64,000 nt of DNA from positions 107,001 through 171,000 of the forward strand of contig ONZJ01000002.1 of assembly GCA_900313005.1 (NCBI GenBank), read 5' to 3'. This document shows, piece after piece, positions 34,859 to 43,851 of this stretch. Under the pieces are notes generated by a model, which was given only the letters and a program-made list of their open reading frames with translations, was not told the origin of the DNA and ran no database searches. Position numbers and translations under genes: made by a program. The number at the start of each line of letters is the position of its first letter. The first letter of the stretch is position 1. The DNA is from Rhodobacteraceae bacterium EL129 (lineage in GTDB: Bacteria; Pseudomonadota; Alphaproteobacteria; Rhodobacterales; Rhodobacteraceae).

Positions 34859-36274
34859 TCAGATGTCAGGCAGGACCTTGCCCGGGTTCAGTATGTTGCC
34901 GGGATCCAAAGCTGCCTTGATCGTTCGCATCATGCCGACCGCTTCGGGTGACTTTCGACGGGCCATCGACGGCTTCTTGCTCAGACCGATGCCATGTTCC
35001 GCGGAAAAGCTGCCGCCTAGGGCGATGGTGATCTCTTCTACCTTGTCCTGGATGGCGTGATGCACGGATGTGTCATTGGTCGTGGGCCAGCCTGAGAAAT
35101 GCAGGTTGCCATCGCCCAGATGCGCCACCGAAAGGATCGTGATCTTCGGGTCCAATTCCCGCGCTGCGGCATCAATTCGTTCCACAAGGGTTTGCATTTT
35201 ATCCAAGGGCACCGCGATGTCATTGTCGATTTGGGGCTCGTGCAGGCGCGATACTTCGGCGGCGGCTTCCCTGCGGGCCCACATTTCTGCACGTTGCCCG
35301 TCGTTTTGTGCCACGACCGCGTCCAGCACCAGGTCCGCCTCAAACATCTCGGCCAAAATATCTTCGAGGAGCGAGACGATGGGCACTGTCCCATCGGACA
35401 GGGGCAAGGCGTCGCGGTCGGACACTGCGCCAACCTCAATCATGATGTTTACGTCATATCGGTCTTCAAAGGGAGGACGTGCATCCGGGAAACGTGCCAT
35501 ATGTGCGTCGATGTAGGATCCGGGCATGTACTCAAAGGCTTCGACGGCGCGGCCCGTATCTGCCTGCAGGCGGTTTAGCAGCTTCAACCCCTGATCTATC
35601 GAGGGCACGGCCACCATGGCGGTGGCATAGGCGCGGGGTTTGGCGGCCAGTTTCAACACGGCGGCGGTGATGATGCCCAAAGTGCCTTCGGCGCCGATCA
35701 TCAGATGGCGCAGATCGTAGCCCGAGTTGTCTTTGTGCAGCTCGCTCATCAGATCCATGACATCGCCATTGGGCAGAACCACCTCTAGCCCCAGACAAAG
35801 ATCGCGGGTGCTGCCATAGCGCAGCACATTGGATCCGCCGGCATTGGTGCTAAGCGCGCCGCCGATGCGGGCCGAGCCGCGTGCCCCGAACGTCAGTGGG
35901 AAGATGAGGTCATGAGCATCGGCCGCATCGTGGATTGCTGACAGGATTGCACCGGCCTCGACAATGGCCACGCGGGCCTCTGGTTTGATCTCGCGGATGG
36001 CGGACATTCTGTCCAGCGAGATCATGATCGCGCCTTCTGCCGATGTGCCGCCTGTGAGGCCAGTGTTGCCTGATACGGGCACCACAGGTGTGGCCGTCGC
36101 GTTTGCCAATTTGACGATGGCAGATACTTCGGCTGTGTTGGCGGGCCGCGCGACGGCCAATGGCACCCAATGGTAGATGTCCATCCAATCATGCGTCCAG
36201 GCCTGCATGTCCTTTCCGGTGGACACATAGCCCGGCCCAGTGATGGCGCGCAGCCCGTCGAGGATCTCTGTCAT
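34859..36274 (-). CDS. FAD-linked 2-hydroxyacid dehydrogenase, GlcD/D2HGDH type
   Basis: 471 residues, a VAO/PCMH-type flavoprotein. The FAD-binding half (about 35-215) shows PVVPVSGNTGLTGGTSAEG, FPLTFGARGSARIGGALSTN and MIGAEGTLGIITA. The C-terminal substrate half carries the metal/substrate motifs SVAHLGDGNLHFSGWP and SAEHGIGLSKK. The family oxidises D-lactate, D-2-hydroxyglutarate or related 2-hydroxyacids with quinone or ETF as acceptor. Which one cannot be read. Stop and start are 1 base apart from the enolase-superfamily gene upstream, so the two act together. Confidence 0.9.
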   Translation of the reverse strand: MTEILDGLRAITGPGYVSTGKDMQAWTHDWMDIYHWVPLAVARPANTAEVSAIVKLANATATPVVPVSGNTGLTGGTSAEGAIMISLDRMSAIREIKPEARVAIVEAGAILSAIHDAADAHDLIFPLTFGARGSARIGGALSTNAGGSNVLRYGSTRDLCLGLEVVLPNGDVMDLMSELHKDNSGYDLRHLMIGAEGTLGIITAAVLKLAAKPRAYATAMVAVPSIDQGLKLLNRLQADTGRAVEAFEYMPGSYIDAHMARFPDARPPFEDRYDVNIMIEVGAVSDRDALPLSDGTVPIVSLLEDILAEMFEADLVLDAVVAQNDGQRAEMWARREAAAEVSRLHEPQIDNDIAVPLDKMQTLVERIDAAARELDPKITILSVAHLGDGNLHFSGWPTTNDTSVHHAIQDKVEEITIALGGSFSAEHGIGLSKKPSMARRKSPEAVGMMRTIKAALDPGNILNPGKVLPDI

Positions 36275-36275
36275 A

Positions 36276-37382
36276 TCAGCTGTCCAGTGTGGTTTTCTTG
36301 TAGGTTGCCTTGTCCAGCCAGTCCGGGCTGATCTCGATGCCCCAGCCGGGGGCCTCTGTTACGGTGGCATGGCCATTCACAATCTCGAAGGGGTCGCTGG
36401 TGAACAGGCCATATTGCCAGGGATAGTAATCGGCCTCTTCAATCGCGAACTCCAGATATTTGCCTGCATTCGGGATCGCGCGCAGCAGATGCATGGTGAA
36501 CAGGGTCACCAAAGACAGGTTCGCGGCATGTGGTGTGATGGGCAGCCCTGCCGCCTCGGCCATTTTGGCCACGCGCAGCGTGCGGCTGATCCCGCCCAGA
36601 TAGCAGATATCGGGTTGCAGCACGTTCACGATGCGCCCGTCGATCATCGAGGCCCAGCGTTCCATCATCACATCCTGTTCGCCGCCCGTGACGTCAATAT
36701 CCAACGCATCGGTGACCTCTTTGGTCTGGGCGAACTCCCAATAGGGACAGGGTTCCTCGTAGTGCGAAATGCCGTTGTCCTGCAGCATGTGTCCCACTTC
36801 GATCGCGCGCTTGGGGGAATAGCAGGAATTGGCGTCAACCAGCAGCTCCACGTCATCGCCCATGGCGCGGCGCATGGTTGGCACGATCTCTTCGGTGCGG
36901 CCGGGCCATTCATCCACGTCACGACCCACTTCCGCGCCCACGCGGAATTTGAAGGCATCAAAGCCCTTTTCGTCGCGCAGACGCACCAGACGGTCTGCCT
37001 CATCTGCCGGGGTGATGTCACGTTTCATTGACGACCCATAGGCGCGCACGGTGCCGGGACTGCCGCCGATGAGGGAACAGACTGGCAGACCTTCGCGTTT
37101 GCCGCGCAGGTCCCACAGGGAGGTGTCCAGCCCGCCCATGGCTCTGCGCAGATAAGAGCCCGGGAATTTATGCTCGCGATCACGGACGATATCCGTCAAC
37201 GCGTTGATGTCGCTTGTGTCGTGGCCCAGCACATGGGGGGCGACCTGACGTTGCACGACCTGTGCGGTGATGTCTGCATAGTAAGGGGCCACCTGGCCCC
37301 AACCTTGCGCGCCGTCTTCTTCGGTGGCCCGGACAAAACAGACATCTTCGGTGGTAAAGGTTTCTATCGCGGTCAGTTTCAT
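36276..37382 (-). CDS. Enolase-superfamily sugar-acid dehydratase or racemase (mandelate racemase subgroup)
   Basis: 368 residues from ATG 37382 (GGAG about 9 nt ahead). The barrel carries KFR (Lys145, in place of KxK) , metal ligands in LVDANSCYSP (Asp183), HYEEPCP (Glu about 209-210) and TGGEQD (Glu235), and the His285 base in TPHAANLS. This Lys/His layout is that of the mandelate racemase subgroup, mostly acid-sugar dehydratases. It forms a two-gene unit with the GlcD-type gene, consistent with dehydration plus oxidation of a hydroxyacid, but the substrate is unknown. Confidence 0.88.
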   Translation of the reverse strand: MKLTAIETFTTEDVCFVRATEEDGAQGWGQVAPYYADITAQVVQRQVAPHVLGHDTSDINALTDIVRDREHKFPGSYLRRAMGGLDTSLWDLRGKREGLPVCSLIGGSPGTVRAYGSSMKRDITPADEADRLVRLRDEKGFDAFKFRVGAEVGRDVDEWPGRTEEIVPTMRRAMGDDVELLVDANSCYSPKRAIEVGHMLQDNGISHYEEPCPYWEFAQTKEVTDALDIDVTGGEQDVMMERWASMIDGRIVNVLQPDICYLGGISRTLRVAKMAEAAGLPITPHAANLSLVTLFTMHLLRAIPNAGKYLEFAIEEADYYPWQYGLFTSDPFEIVNGHATVTEAPGWGIEISPDWLDKATYKKTTLDS

Positions 37383-37525
37383 CGCAGATGCTCCGGCTGG
37401 CATGATCGTGTCGGGCTGACGATAGCGGATTTTACGGGCTTAGGAAGAGGTGGCCCGCGATTTGAGTTGAACATGCGGGGGTTCCCGGTTTCTATGTCCC
37501 GACTTTGCGTTTGGGGAGGTGAGGT

Positions 37526-38842
37526 ATGACGTCGGTAACGACATCTGCACTGCAGCAGACACCTTATTGGCTGGATGGATTAGACCTTGCTCCAGAGGGC
37601 TCCCATACATTGCCGGATCTGGCGGATGTGGTCATTGTCGGCTCGGGCTACACCGGGTTGAATGCCGCGATTGAATTGGCCCGTGCGGGGCGGTCTGTTG
37701 TGGTGGTCGAAGCAGGCACGCCCGGCATGGGTTGCAGCACCCGCAATGGCGGCCAGATCGGGCCGGGGATCAAGCCTTCTTTGGAGCAGCTGTCCCGCAA
37801 GTATGGCCCTGAGCAAGGCCGTGCCATTCATGATGCTGGACCTGCTGCGATGAACTGGATCGCGGCACGGATCAAGGACGAGGGGATCGCGTGTGACTAC
37901 AGTCAGTGTGGCCTTTACTACGCGGCCCATACCCCCGGTCATTATCGGGAATTAGCGGATTGGATCGAGGATCAGCGCCAAGGCGATGGGTTTGAAGGCC
38001 ATGCTGTGCCCCAAGCAGATCAACGCAGCGAGCTGGGGTCGGATATCTACTATGGCGGGGCTGTCTTTGCCGATCATGCCGGATTGCACCCCGCAAAGTA
38101 TCTGCACGGGTTGCTGTGTGTGGCTTTGGCTGCGGGCGCTGAGGTGGTGGGGCATTGCACGGCGCGGAAGATTGATCGCAAAGTCGATGGATTTCTTGTT
38201 GAAACCAACCGGGGCCGCATTCGTGCAGGTGACGTCATCATTGCCACCAACGGGTATACGGGTGCACTGACGCCCTGGTTACAGCGCAGGGTCATTCCGA
38301 TTGCCAGCAACATCATTGCAACACAAGAGCTGCCTGTGGATCTGGTCGAACATTTGTTCCCGACACAGCGTATGGTCTGCGACACGCGCAAGGTGGTGTA
38401 CTACTACCGTGCCTCGCCAGATCGCAAACGCGTGGTGTTTGGCGGCCGTGTCGCCGCACGTGACATAGCGCCCGAAGAAACGGTGCGACGGTTGTCAGAG
38501 AAGATGTGCCAGATTTTCCCCGAGTTGCGAGATTACGGCATCACACACAGCTGGTCTGGCAATGTCGCATACACCTTTGACGAGGTGCCACATATTGGTT
38601 GCCATGACGGTGTGCATTATGCGCTGGGCTACTGCGGCTCTGGTGTCGCCATGTCGTCCTATCTGGGGGCAAAGATCGGCCAGCAGGTGCTGGGGTTGGC
38701 CGAAGGTCGTACTGCGTTTGACGGGATTGCCCACCCCACGCGTCCGTTCTACACGGGCAAGCCATGGTTCTTGCCCGCAGCGGTGGCCTGGTACAAGTGG
38801 CACGATGAACGCGCCCAAAGCAAAGCCCTCAACGATAGGTAA
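37526..38842 (+). CDS. FAD-dependent amine/amino-acid oxidase (DadA/PuuB-like)
   Basis: 438 residues, DAO-fold flavoenzyme: Rossmann motif VVIVGSGYTGLNAAIELARAG, then EAGTPGMGCSTRNGGQIGPG (pieces of the flavin-covering loop), IIATNGYTGALTPWL and the C-terminal GYCGSGVAMSSYLGAKIG. This layout is that of gamma-glutamylputrescine oxidase and other secondary-amine or D-amino acid oxidases. Divergent from the enolase-superfamily gene and 10 nt ahead of an M24-family gene, so likely the same operon. Confidence 0.88.
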   Translation: MTSVTTSALQQTPYWLDGLDLAPEGSHTLPDLADVVIVGSGYTGLNAAIELARAGRSVVVVEAGTPGMGCSTRNGGQIGPGIKPSLEQLSRKYGPEQGRAIHDAGPAAMNWIAARIKDEGIACDYSQCGLYYAAHTPGHYRELADWIEDQRQGDGFEGHAVPQADQRSELGSDIYYGGAVFADHAGLHPAKYLHGLLCVALAAGAEVVGHCTARKIDRKVDGFLVETNRGRIRAGDVIIATNGYTGALTPWLQRRVIPIASNIIATQELPVDLVEHLFPTQRMVCDTRKVVYYYRASPDRKRVVFGGRVAARDIAPEETVRRLSEKMCQIFPELRDYGITHSWSGNVAYTFDEVPHIGCHDGVHYALGYCGSGVAMSSYLGAKIGQQVLGLAEGRTAFDGIAHPTRPFYTGKPWFLPAAVAWYKWHDERAQSKALNDR

Positions 38843-38852
38843 GGCAGACCAA

Positions 38853-39995
38853 ATGTTTGAACAACGCATGACAGATTTTCGCGCTCGTCTGGAACTGGCA
38901 GGCATAGATGTTGCGCTGATTACGGATGATGACAACGTCTACTACCTGACGGGATACTACGATTATTTGCATATGGAGTTTGGACGCCCGACCATTCTGG
39001 TGGTGCCCAAGGATGGTGAGACGCTGTTGATCACCCCAACGATTGACCTGAACACGGCCCAGTCCGCGGCGCGGGTTGATCGCATAGCCCCTTGGAATGA
39101 CGGCATGGGTGCCGAATGGCGCGCGGAATTGCCCGCAGCCGTGAAAACCGCTGCGCGTATTGCAATAGAACCAGACCACATGCCGCCCTTGGTGCGGGCC
39201 TATGTGAATGATCTGGTGGGGGCTGACACCTTGGAAAGTGCAACGCCCATTCTTGCCGACATGCGGATGATCAAATCCGCAGATGAGCTGCAACTGGCCC
39301 GTCACGCCGGGCAAGTGGCCAATGCCATGATGGCAGCGGGACGCGCGGCGATCGGCGATGGCGTGCCTGAATACGAGGTGGCCATTGCAACCTCTCAGGC
39401 AGGCACGCGCACGGCAGCGGCCTTGCTTGCGGCGCATTACGACGACTCAGATATGTCTCCGAATACCCATTTTCTGCAGATCATGGCTTCGGGTGAGACG
39501 ATCACGAAAACCCACCACCGCGCCTCGACCCGCATTATGCGCAGGGGCGAGCCGGTGTTTCTGTGTTTCTGCGGGATGACCAATTTCCACCGTTTCAAAC
39601 TGGGCTTCGACAGGACGTTTTGGATTGGTGATCCGGACCCCTCACAGGTGGAGGTGTACCAGGTGGCCATCGACAGCCAGCAGGCGGCTTTGGCGGCCCT
39701 CAAGCCCGGTGTCACGGCGGAAACCGTGCACGCAGCCTATGCCGAGGTGATCCAGGGGGCGGGGCACGAGTATCCATTCCGCTGTGGCCGGGCCACAGGG
39801 TTCAGCTTTTTGGAAGCGCCTCAGTTGGTCACAGGCGACACTACCGTTTTGCAACCAGGTATGGTGCTGGCGGTGGATGGATCAGTTTCCGTTGAGACGT
39901 TCCGAGCACAAGTGGGCGACAGTTTCATCATCACCGAAGATGGATATGAGCCGCTGACGGATCACCCCAAATCGATTGAAGGGGTGATCCTGTAG
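38853..39995 (+). CDS. M24-family 'pita-bread' hydrolase, creatinase-like, metal ligands missing
   Basis: 380 residues from ATG 38853; the frame open to 38562 overlaps the previous gene and is rejected. N-terminal domain ~1-130 (ALITDDDNVYYLTGYYDYLH), C-terminal pita-bread domain after. The metal ligands of M24 aminopeptidases are absent: FLCFCGM in place of the first Asp, CGRATGFSF where GHG is expected, VDGSVSV for VEPG and AQVGDSF for RIED. A His is present in KTHHRAST where creatinase has its catalytic His. It is thus probably a metal-independent C-N hydrolase of creatinase type rather than a peptidase. Works next to an amine oxidase. Confidence 0.85.
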   Translation: MFEQRMTDFRARLELAGIDVALITDDDNVYYLTGYYDYLHMEFGRPTILVVPKDGETLLITPTIDLNTAQSAARVDRIAPWNDGMGAEWRAELPAAVKTAARIAIEPDHMPPLVRAYVNDLVGADTLESATPILADMRMIKSADELQLARHAGQVANAMMAAGRAAIGDGVPEYEVAIATSQAGTRTAAALLAAHYDDSDMSPNTHFLQIMASGETITKTHHRASTRIMRRGEPVFLCFCGMTNFHRFKLGFDRTFWIGDPDPSQVEVYQVAIDSQQAALAALKPGVTAETVHAAYAEVIQGAGHEYPFRCGRATGFSFLEAPQLVTGDTTVLQPGMVLAVDGSVSVETFRAQVGDSFIITEDGYEPLTDHPKSIEGVIL

Positions 39996-40016
39996 AGCGC
40001 GCGCCTTATTCGGTGC

Positions 40017-41609
40017 TTACACGCCGCGAATGAGGTCCGAGGCCTTCTCGCCGATCATGATCGCGGGGGCGTTGGTGTTGCCGGACACGATTTCTGGCAT
40101 AATTGAGCAATCTGCGACGCGCAGGCCTTTGATGCCATGCACTTTCAATTCGTGATCGACAACGGCATCCGTGCCACTGCCCATCTTGCAGGTGCCGGTT
40201 GGATGATAGATCGAAACGGAATTGTTGCGGGCCCAGTCGAGCGTTCCGTCATAGTCGTCCATGTCCAGACTTGGGTCAGGCCTGAATTCTTCTGAAATCT
40301 TCGAATTCAAAGGGTTATGCTGCGCGATGCGACGGGCGATCTTCACACCTTCCACGATGGTTCTGCAATCCGTTTCGGTCGACAGGTATTTTGGGATGAT
40401 CTTGGGATAGGCCTTGGGATCGGGACCGGTCAGTCTTATTTCTCCGCGGCTTTCGGGGCGGAGTTGGCACACAGACATGGTGAAGGCCGAGAACGGATGT
40501 ACGCCTTCGCCGGGGCTGTCTGCTGACCACGGCTGAACGTGGAACTGAATGTCGGGGGTTTCCTGATCCGGCGATGTTTTGAAAAACCCGGTGGCCAGAG
40601 AGGCGGCCATCGTCATGGGCCCCGCCCGGAACAACGCGTATTTCAGTGCAATCTTCGCCTGATTGACCAGGCTGCGCACTTCATCGTTCAGAGTGGGTTC
40701 GTTGCACTTGTAGACAAGCCGGGCCTGCAAATGGTCTTGCAGGTTTTTGCCCACCCCCTGCAGATCGTGTGTGACCTGAACGCCGTTTTCCTTAAGCTGG
40801 TCTGCTTCACCAATCCCGGATTGCATCAGGATTTGCGGTGATCCGATCGCCCCACCCGATAAGACAATTTCGCGCCGGGCTTTTATGACCTGAGATGTGC
40901 CGGATTTATCCAAATAGCGCACGCCCGTGGCGCATTTTCCTTCGATTTCAACACGCTCAACCTGTGCATTGGTGATGATTTCGAGATTGTCGCGTTTGCG
41001 AACGGGATTGAGATAGGCCACTGCCGCACTGCATCTGCGCCCATTGCGGGTGGTCAGTTGAAAGTAAGACGCCCCTTCTTGTTCAGCTCCGTTGTAATCG
41101 GGGTTGAAGGGATAGCCTGCAGCCTGAGCAGCGGCCACCCAAGCATCACAGATTGGGCGTTGAATGCGCATGTTCGAGACACTCAGCGGGCCTTGATCAC
41201 CATGATAATCATCCGCTCCGCGCTCGTTGTTTTCGGCGCGTTTAAAGAGAGGCAGCACATCATCCCATCCCCAACCAGTGTTACCCATCTGACGCCAGCG
41301 GTCATAATCCTGCGCCTGACCTCGCACGTACAGCAAGCCGTTCAGCGAAGAGGAACCGCCCAAGACTTTGCCGCGTGGCCAGTCGATGGAACGTCCGTTC
41401 AAACCGGGATCGGGCTCGGTCCGATAGCACCAGTCTACGGAGGGGTTGTGCATCGTCTTGAAGTACCCCACGGGTACATGGATCCAGGGGTTCCAATCCC
41501 GTGGGCCAGCCTCAAGCAACACAACGCGCGTGTTTGGATCTTCGCTCAGCCGATTGGCCAGTACACATCCAGCCGATCCGGCACCAACAATGACAATATC
41601 TGCGTCCAC
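40017..41609 (-). CDS. GMC-family oxidoreductase (choline dehydrogenase-like)
   Basis: FAD-dependent alcohol dehydrogenase of the glucose-methanol-choline family. The frame is open to 41729. I prefer GTG 41609 (VDADIVIVGAGSAG), as GGGGGGA lies 8 nt ahead and homologues start there, giving 530 residues; ATG 41648 is the alternative. Seen: GAGSAGCVLANRLSED, GKVLGGSSSLNGLLYVRG, SGGAIGSPQILMQSGIG, and the C-terminal catalytic His in YHPTGTCKMG and Asn in GNTNAPAIMIG. Substrate unknown; many such genes in Roseobacters lie next to TRAP operons, as here. Confidence 0.9.
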   Translation of the reverse strand: MDADIVIVGAGSAGCVLANRLSEDPNTRVVLLEAGPRDWNPWIHVPVGYFKTMHNPSVDWCYRTEPDPGLNGRSIDWPRGKVLGGSSSLNGLLYVRGQAQDYDRWRQMGNTGWGWDDVLPLFKRAENNERGADDYHGDQGPLSVSNMRIQRPICDAWVAAAQAAGYPFNPDYNGAEQEGASYFQLTTRNGRRCSAAVAYLNPVRKRDNLEIITNAQVERVEIEGKCATGVRYLDKSGTSQVIKARREIVLSGGAIGSPQILMQSGIGEADQLKENGVQVTHDLQGVGKNLQDHLQARLVYKCNEPTLNDEVRSLVNQAKIALKYALFRAGPMTMAASLATGFFKTSPDQETPDIQFHVQPWSADSPGEGVHPFSAFTMSVCQLRPESRGEIRLTGPDPKAYPKIIPKYLSTETDCRTIVEGVKIARRIAQHNPLNSKISEEFRPDPSLDMDDYDGTLDWARNNSVSIYHPTGTCKMGSGTDAVVDHELKVHGIKGLRVADCSIMPEIVSGNTNAPAIMIGEKASDLIRGV

Positions 41610-41789
41610 CCGGACAATCCCCCCGTGAGAGCGTTCTGCGTTAATCATACGACGAATGGTTAACGTGAAACGCGCGTGACGTTCCTGTGCATGACAGTCG
41701 TTCTCCACCTCAAATTTGGGCGGAATCACCGAAAAACGACCTAAGCTAAAAAAACTCTATGCAAAACGTCGATAACATTCTAGTGTTTT

Positions 41790-41808
41790 TTGAGATAAAA
41801 CGTCTCAA
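41790..41808. promoter_or_regulatory. Candidate operator upstream of the TRAP operon
   Basis: TTGAGA (41790-41795) / TCTCAA (41803-41808) around TAAAACG, 25-43 nt before the dctP start. The octamer AAAACGTC occurs twice (41763-41770, 41797-41804). It lies between the divergent GMC gene and the TRAP operon; the IclR protein encoded at the end of the operon is the natural candidate to bind. Inference. Confidence 0.4.
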
Positions 41809-41832
41809 TAATTAACTTAACGGGAGGAAACC

Positions 41833-43065
41833 ATGGGATTGTCAGATAGAATAAAAGGAATTTCACGTCGAGATTTCTTTAGAGTTGCAGGGACTTACGG
41901 GCTCAGCAACACGTTGTTGGCCGCAGGGGCTTTCGGGGGTGCTTTGACAGTTGGGGGCCTCGCTCGGGCTGCCGAATCAACCTACGAAAAGCGCTATGCG
42001 AAAGAACCCAAGCACACGCTGAAGTTCGGGGCGTCTGGGTTCAATCAGCAAAACCTGTTAATCGAACGTGCAGGTTGTCTGGAATTCGCGCGCGATCTGG
42101 AAAGCCGTACAGACGGTGAAATCCGGGTCGAGTTCATCGGCAACAATCAGATTTGTGGCCAGACATCCTGCGTTGAGAAAACGCAGCAGGGCATCGTTGA
42201 TATCTACGCTGCGTCCACGCAGAACTCGGCCGGTGGGGCACCCTACCTCAACGTTCTGGATTACGCATATATGTTCCGTAACCGCGCGGACCAGTATCAC
42301 TTCCTGTATTCACCTGCCTCGGCGCGTCTTCTGCGCGAGCCCTATGAAAAGCGTCACGGTCTGAAATTCCTGTTCAGCCACGCTGAACTTCGTGGGATCC
42401 AGCTGGGTCTGAAGTGGGAAGACAAGGAGACAGTGACATCTGTTGAGCAGCTTGCCGGCACGAAAAACCGTGTGACGGGGACGCAGCTTGGCCGGATTGC
42501 CATGAAGGCGCTGAACCTGAACCCGGTTCCCGTGGCGTGGGAAGAAACACTTGATGGTCTGAAACAGGGCCTGATTGATGGTGCGGAAACCTGGACCTCG
42601 GCTGTGGCTTACGCCAACATGTCGCCGGTTGTGTCCCAGTCGGTTCACCTGAACTTCTTCTGCGGCACCGAGCACACCGCCATGAGTGCGTCGGTCTTCG
42701 ATGGCCTGGGTGGCGATCTGCAAGATGCTGTGATGGAATCGTCCTACCTGGCGCAGGTGCATGTGCAAGCCGCGAACGAAGCTGCTTTGGTCAAGACTGT
42801 CGGTCAATCCGATCCGATCCTGCCCGGCACAATCTTTGCTCGCGACAACGTGCGCAACGCATTCCTGTCAAAAGAAGAGATTCGCAAAGCCGAGGAAATG
42901 TGTTCGCCTGAGTTCCAACCGCAACTGTGGGAGCAGTGGCGTGAGCGGATCAACGGCTGGTCCGGTGGTCTCGACACTTACCAGGAAATCTATGACGAAG
43001 TTCGCACAATTGATGAGAACACGTTGCCAGAAAACGTTGAGCCCCGTCGCTGGTGGAAAGCGTAA
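41833..43065 (+). CDS. dctP: TRAP transporter substrate-binding protein, Tat-exported (DctP family)
   Basis: 410 residues. A twin-arginine signal is clear: SRRDFFRVAG at residues 11-20, followed by LLAAGAFGGALTVGGLARA, then the mature domain (KFGASGFNQQNLLIE, VEKTQQGIVDIYAAS, FSHAELRGIQLGLK, TQLGRIAMKALNLNPVPVAWEE, GLIDGAETWTSAV). It binds the substrate in the periplasm for the DctQM permease. Tat export implies folding in the cytoplasm. GGGAGG ribosome site. A strong terminator follows, typical for a gene made in excess of its permease. Confidence 0.92.
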   Translation: MGLSDRIKGISRRDFFRVAGTYGLSNTLLAAGAFGGALTVGGLARAAESTYEKRYAKEPKHTLKFGASGFNQQNLLIERAGCLEFARDLESRTDGEIRVEFIGNNQICGQTSCVEKTQQGIVDIYAASTQNSAGGAPYLNVLDYAYMFRNRADQYHFLYSPASARLLREPYEKRHGLKFLFSHAELRGIQLGLKWEDKETVTSVEQLAGTKNRVTGTQLGRIAMKALNLNPVPVAWEETLDGLKQGLIDGAETWTSAVAYANMSPVVSQSVHLNFFCGTEHTAMSASVFDGLGGDLQDAVMESSYLAQVHVQAANEAALVKTVGQSDPILPGTIFARDNVRNAFLSKEEIRKAEEMCSPEFQPQLWEQWRERINGWSGGLDTYQEIYDEVRTIDENTLPENVEPRRWWKA

Positions 43066-43090
43066 ACCTTGGTTTAGTGATCTAAACTTG

Positions 43091-43127
43091 GGACCGGCCG
43101 AAAGATATGTTCGGCCGGTCCTTTTTT
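43091..43127 (+). terminator. Rho-independent terminator between dctP and dctQ
   Basis: Perfect 12-bp stem GGACCGGCCGAA (43091-43102) / TTCGGCCGGTCC (43110-43121), 7-nt loop, then TTTTTT (43122-43127). It lies inside the TRAP operon and would let dctP be made in excess of the permease. Confidence 0.9.
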
Positions 43128-43182
43128 CTGACCTGGTCTTACGTACAGTGTTAGAAATGAAATTCTAAGGGAGGGTGGCAAT

Positions 43183-43851
43183 ATGTCTGTATGGTCTGAA
43201 GTCGGCGCAATATTTTCGGCTGTTTCCTCAGGAGACACCTGGGAAATGACCAGCGCGTTTCGCGCCAATGGTATGTGGATCGTCTGTTTTGTTTTGACGT
43301 TGGTTGGCGGCATACTGACCAATCTGTTTTTCAAATATTGGCCTTTCATGGATCGGCACCTGGAACGCGGGATTGCGGTGATCACCTATCTTATGATCGC
43401 GGCGATCATTTGCTGGGGTGTGATTGACCGGTTCGTGTTTTCCAGCCAATGGTCTGGATCGACCACGGTGCCGCCCTTTCTGTTCATGATCATGGCGTGG
43501 TTTGGCTGTTCGTATAACGTGCGCCTGCGCACCCACCTCAGCTTCAGTGAGTTCCGCTCCAAGATGCCGCCTGCCGGTCAAATGGCGGCACTGACGATGG
43601 ATTTCATCCTGTGGTTCGGGTTCTGCTGGATCGCGATCACCACATCGCTGCGTTTCACCGTCTACTCCGCCGACAACTTCCAACTGGTTGATGGCGTCGA
43701 TGACGTCATGAAGTGGTGGTTCTATGTCACTGTTCCGATTGCCTTTACCTTCATGGCCGGCCGTGTGGTCGGCAATTGGCTGGAGGATTGGAAGAACTAC
43801 AGATCCGGCAATGAAATAATTCAACAAGCCGTTATTGGTGGAGACGTATGA
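43183..43851 (+). CDS. dctQ: TRAP transporter small permease (DctQ family)
   Basis: 222 residues with four main membrane segments: MWIVCFVLTLVGGILTNLFF, VITYLMIAAIICWGVIDRFV, FILWFGFCWIAITTSL and MKWWFYVTVPIAFTFMAG. NVRLRTHLSFSEF near residue 110 is the family signature for the loop after helix 2. AGGGAGG ribosome site. The stop overlaps dctM by four bases. Confidence 0.88.
   Translation: MSVWSEVGAIFSAVSSGDTWEMTSAFRANGMWIVCFVLTLVGGILTNLFFKYWPFMDRHLERGIAVITYLMIAAIICWGVIDRFVFSSQWSGSTTVPPFLFMIMAWFGCSYNVRLRTHLSFSEFRSKMPPAGQMAALTMDFILWFGFCWIAITTSLRFTVYSADNFQLVDGVDDVMKWWFYVTVPIAFTFMAGRVVGNWLEDWKNYRSGNEIIQQAVIGGDV

Noticed and set aside
38562..38852. 97-residue N-terminal extension of the M24 protein
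   Set aside because: It lies wholly within the preceding oxidase gene in another frame; ATG 38853 gives the normal family start.
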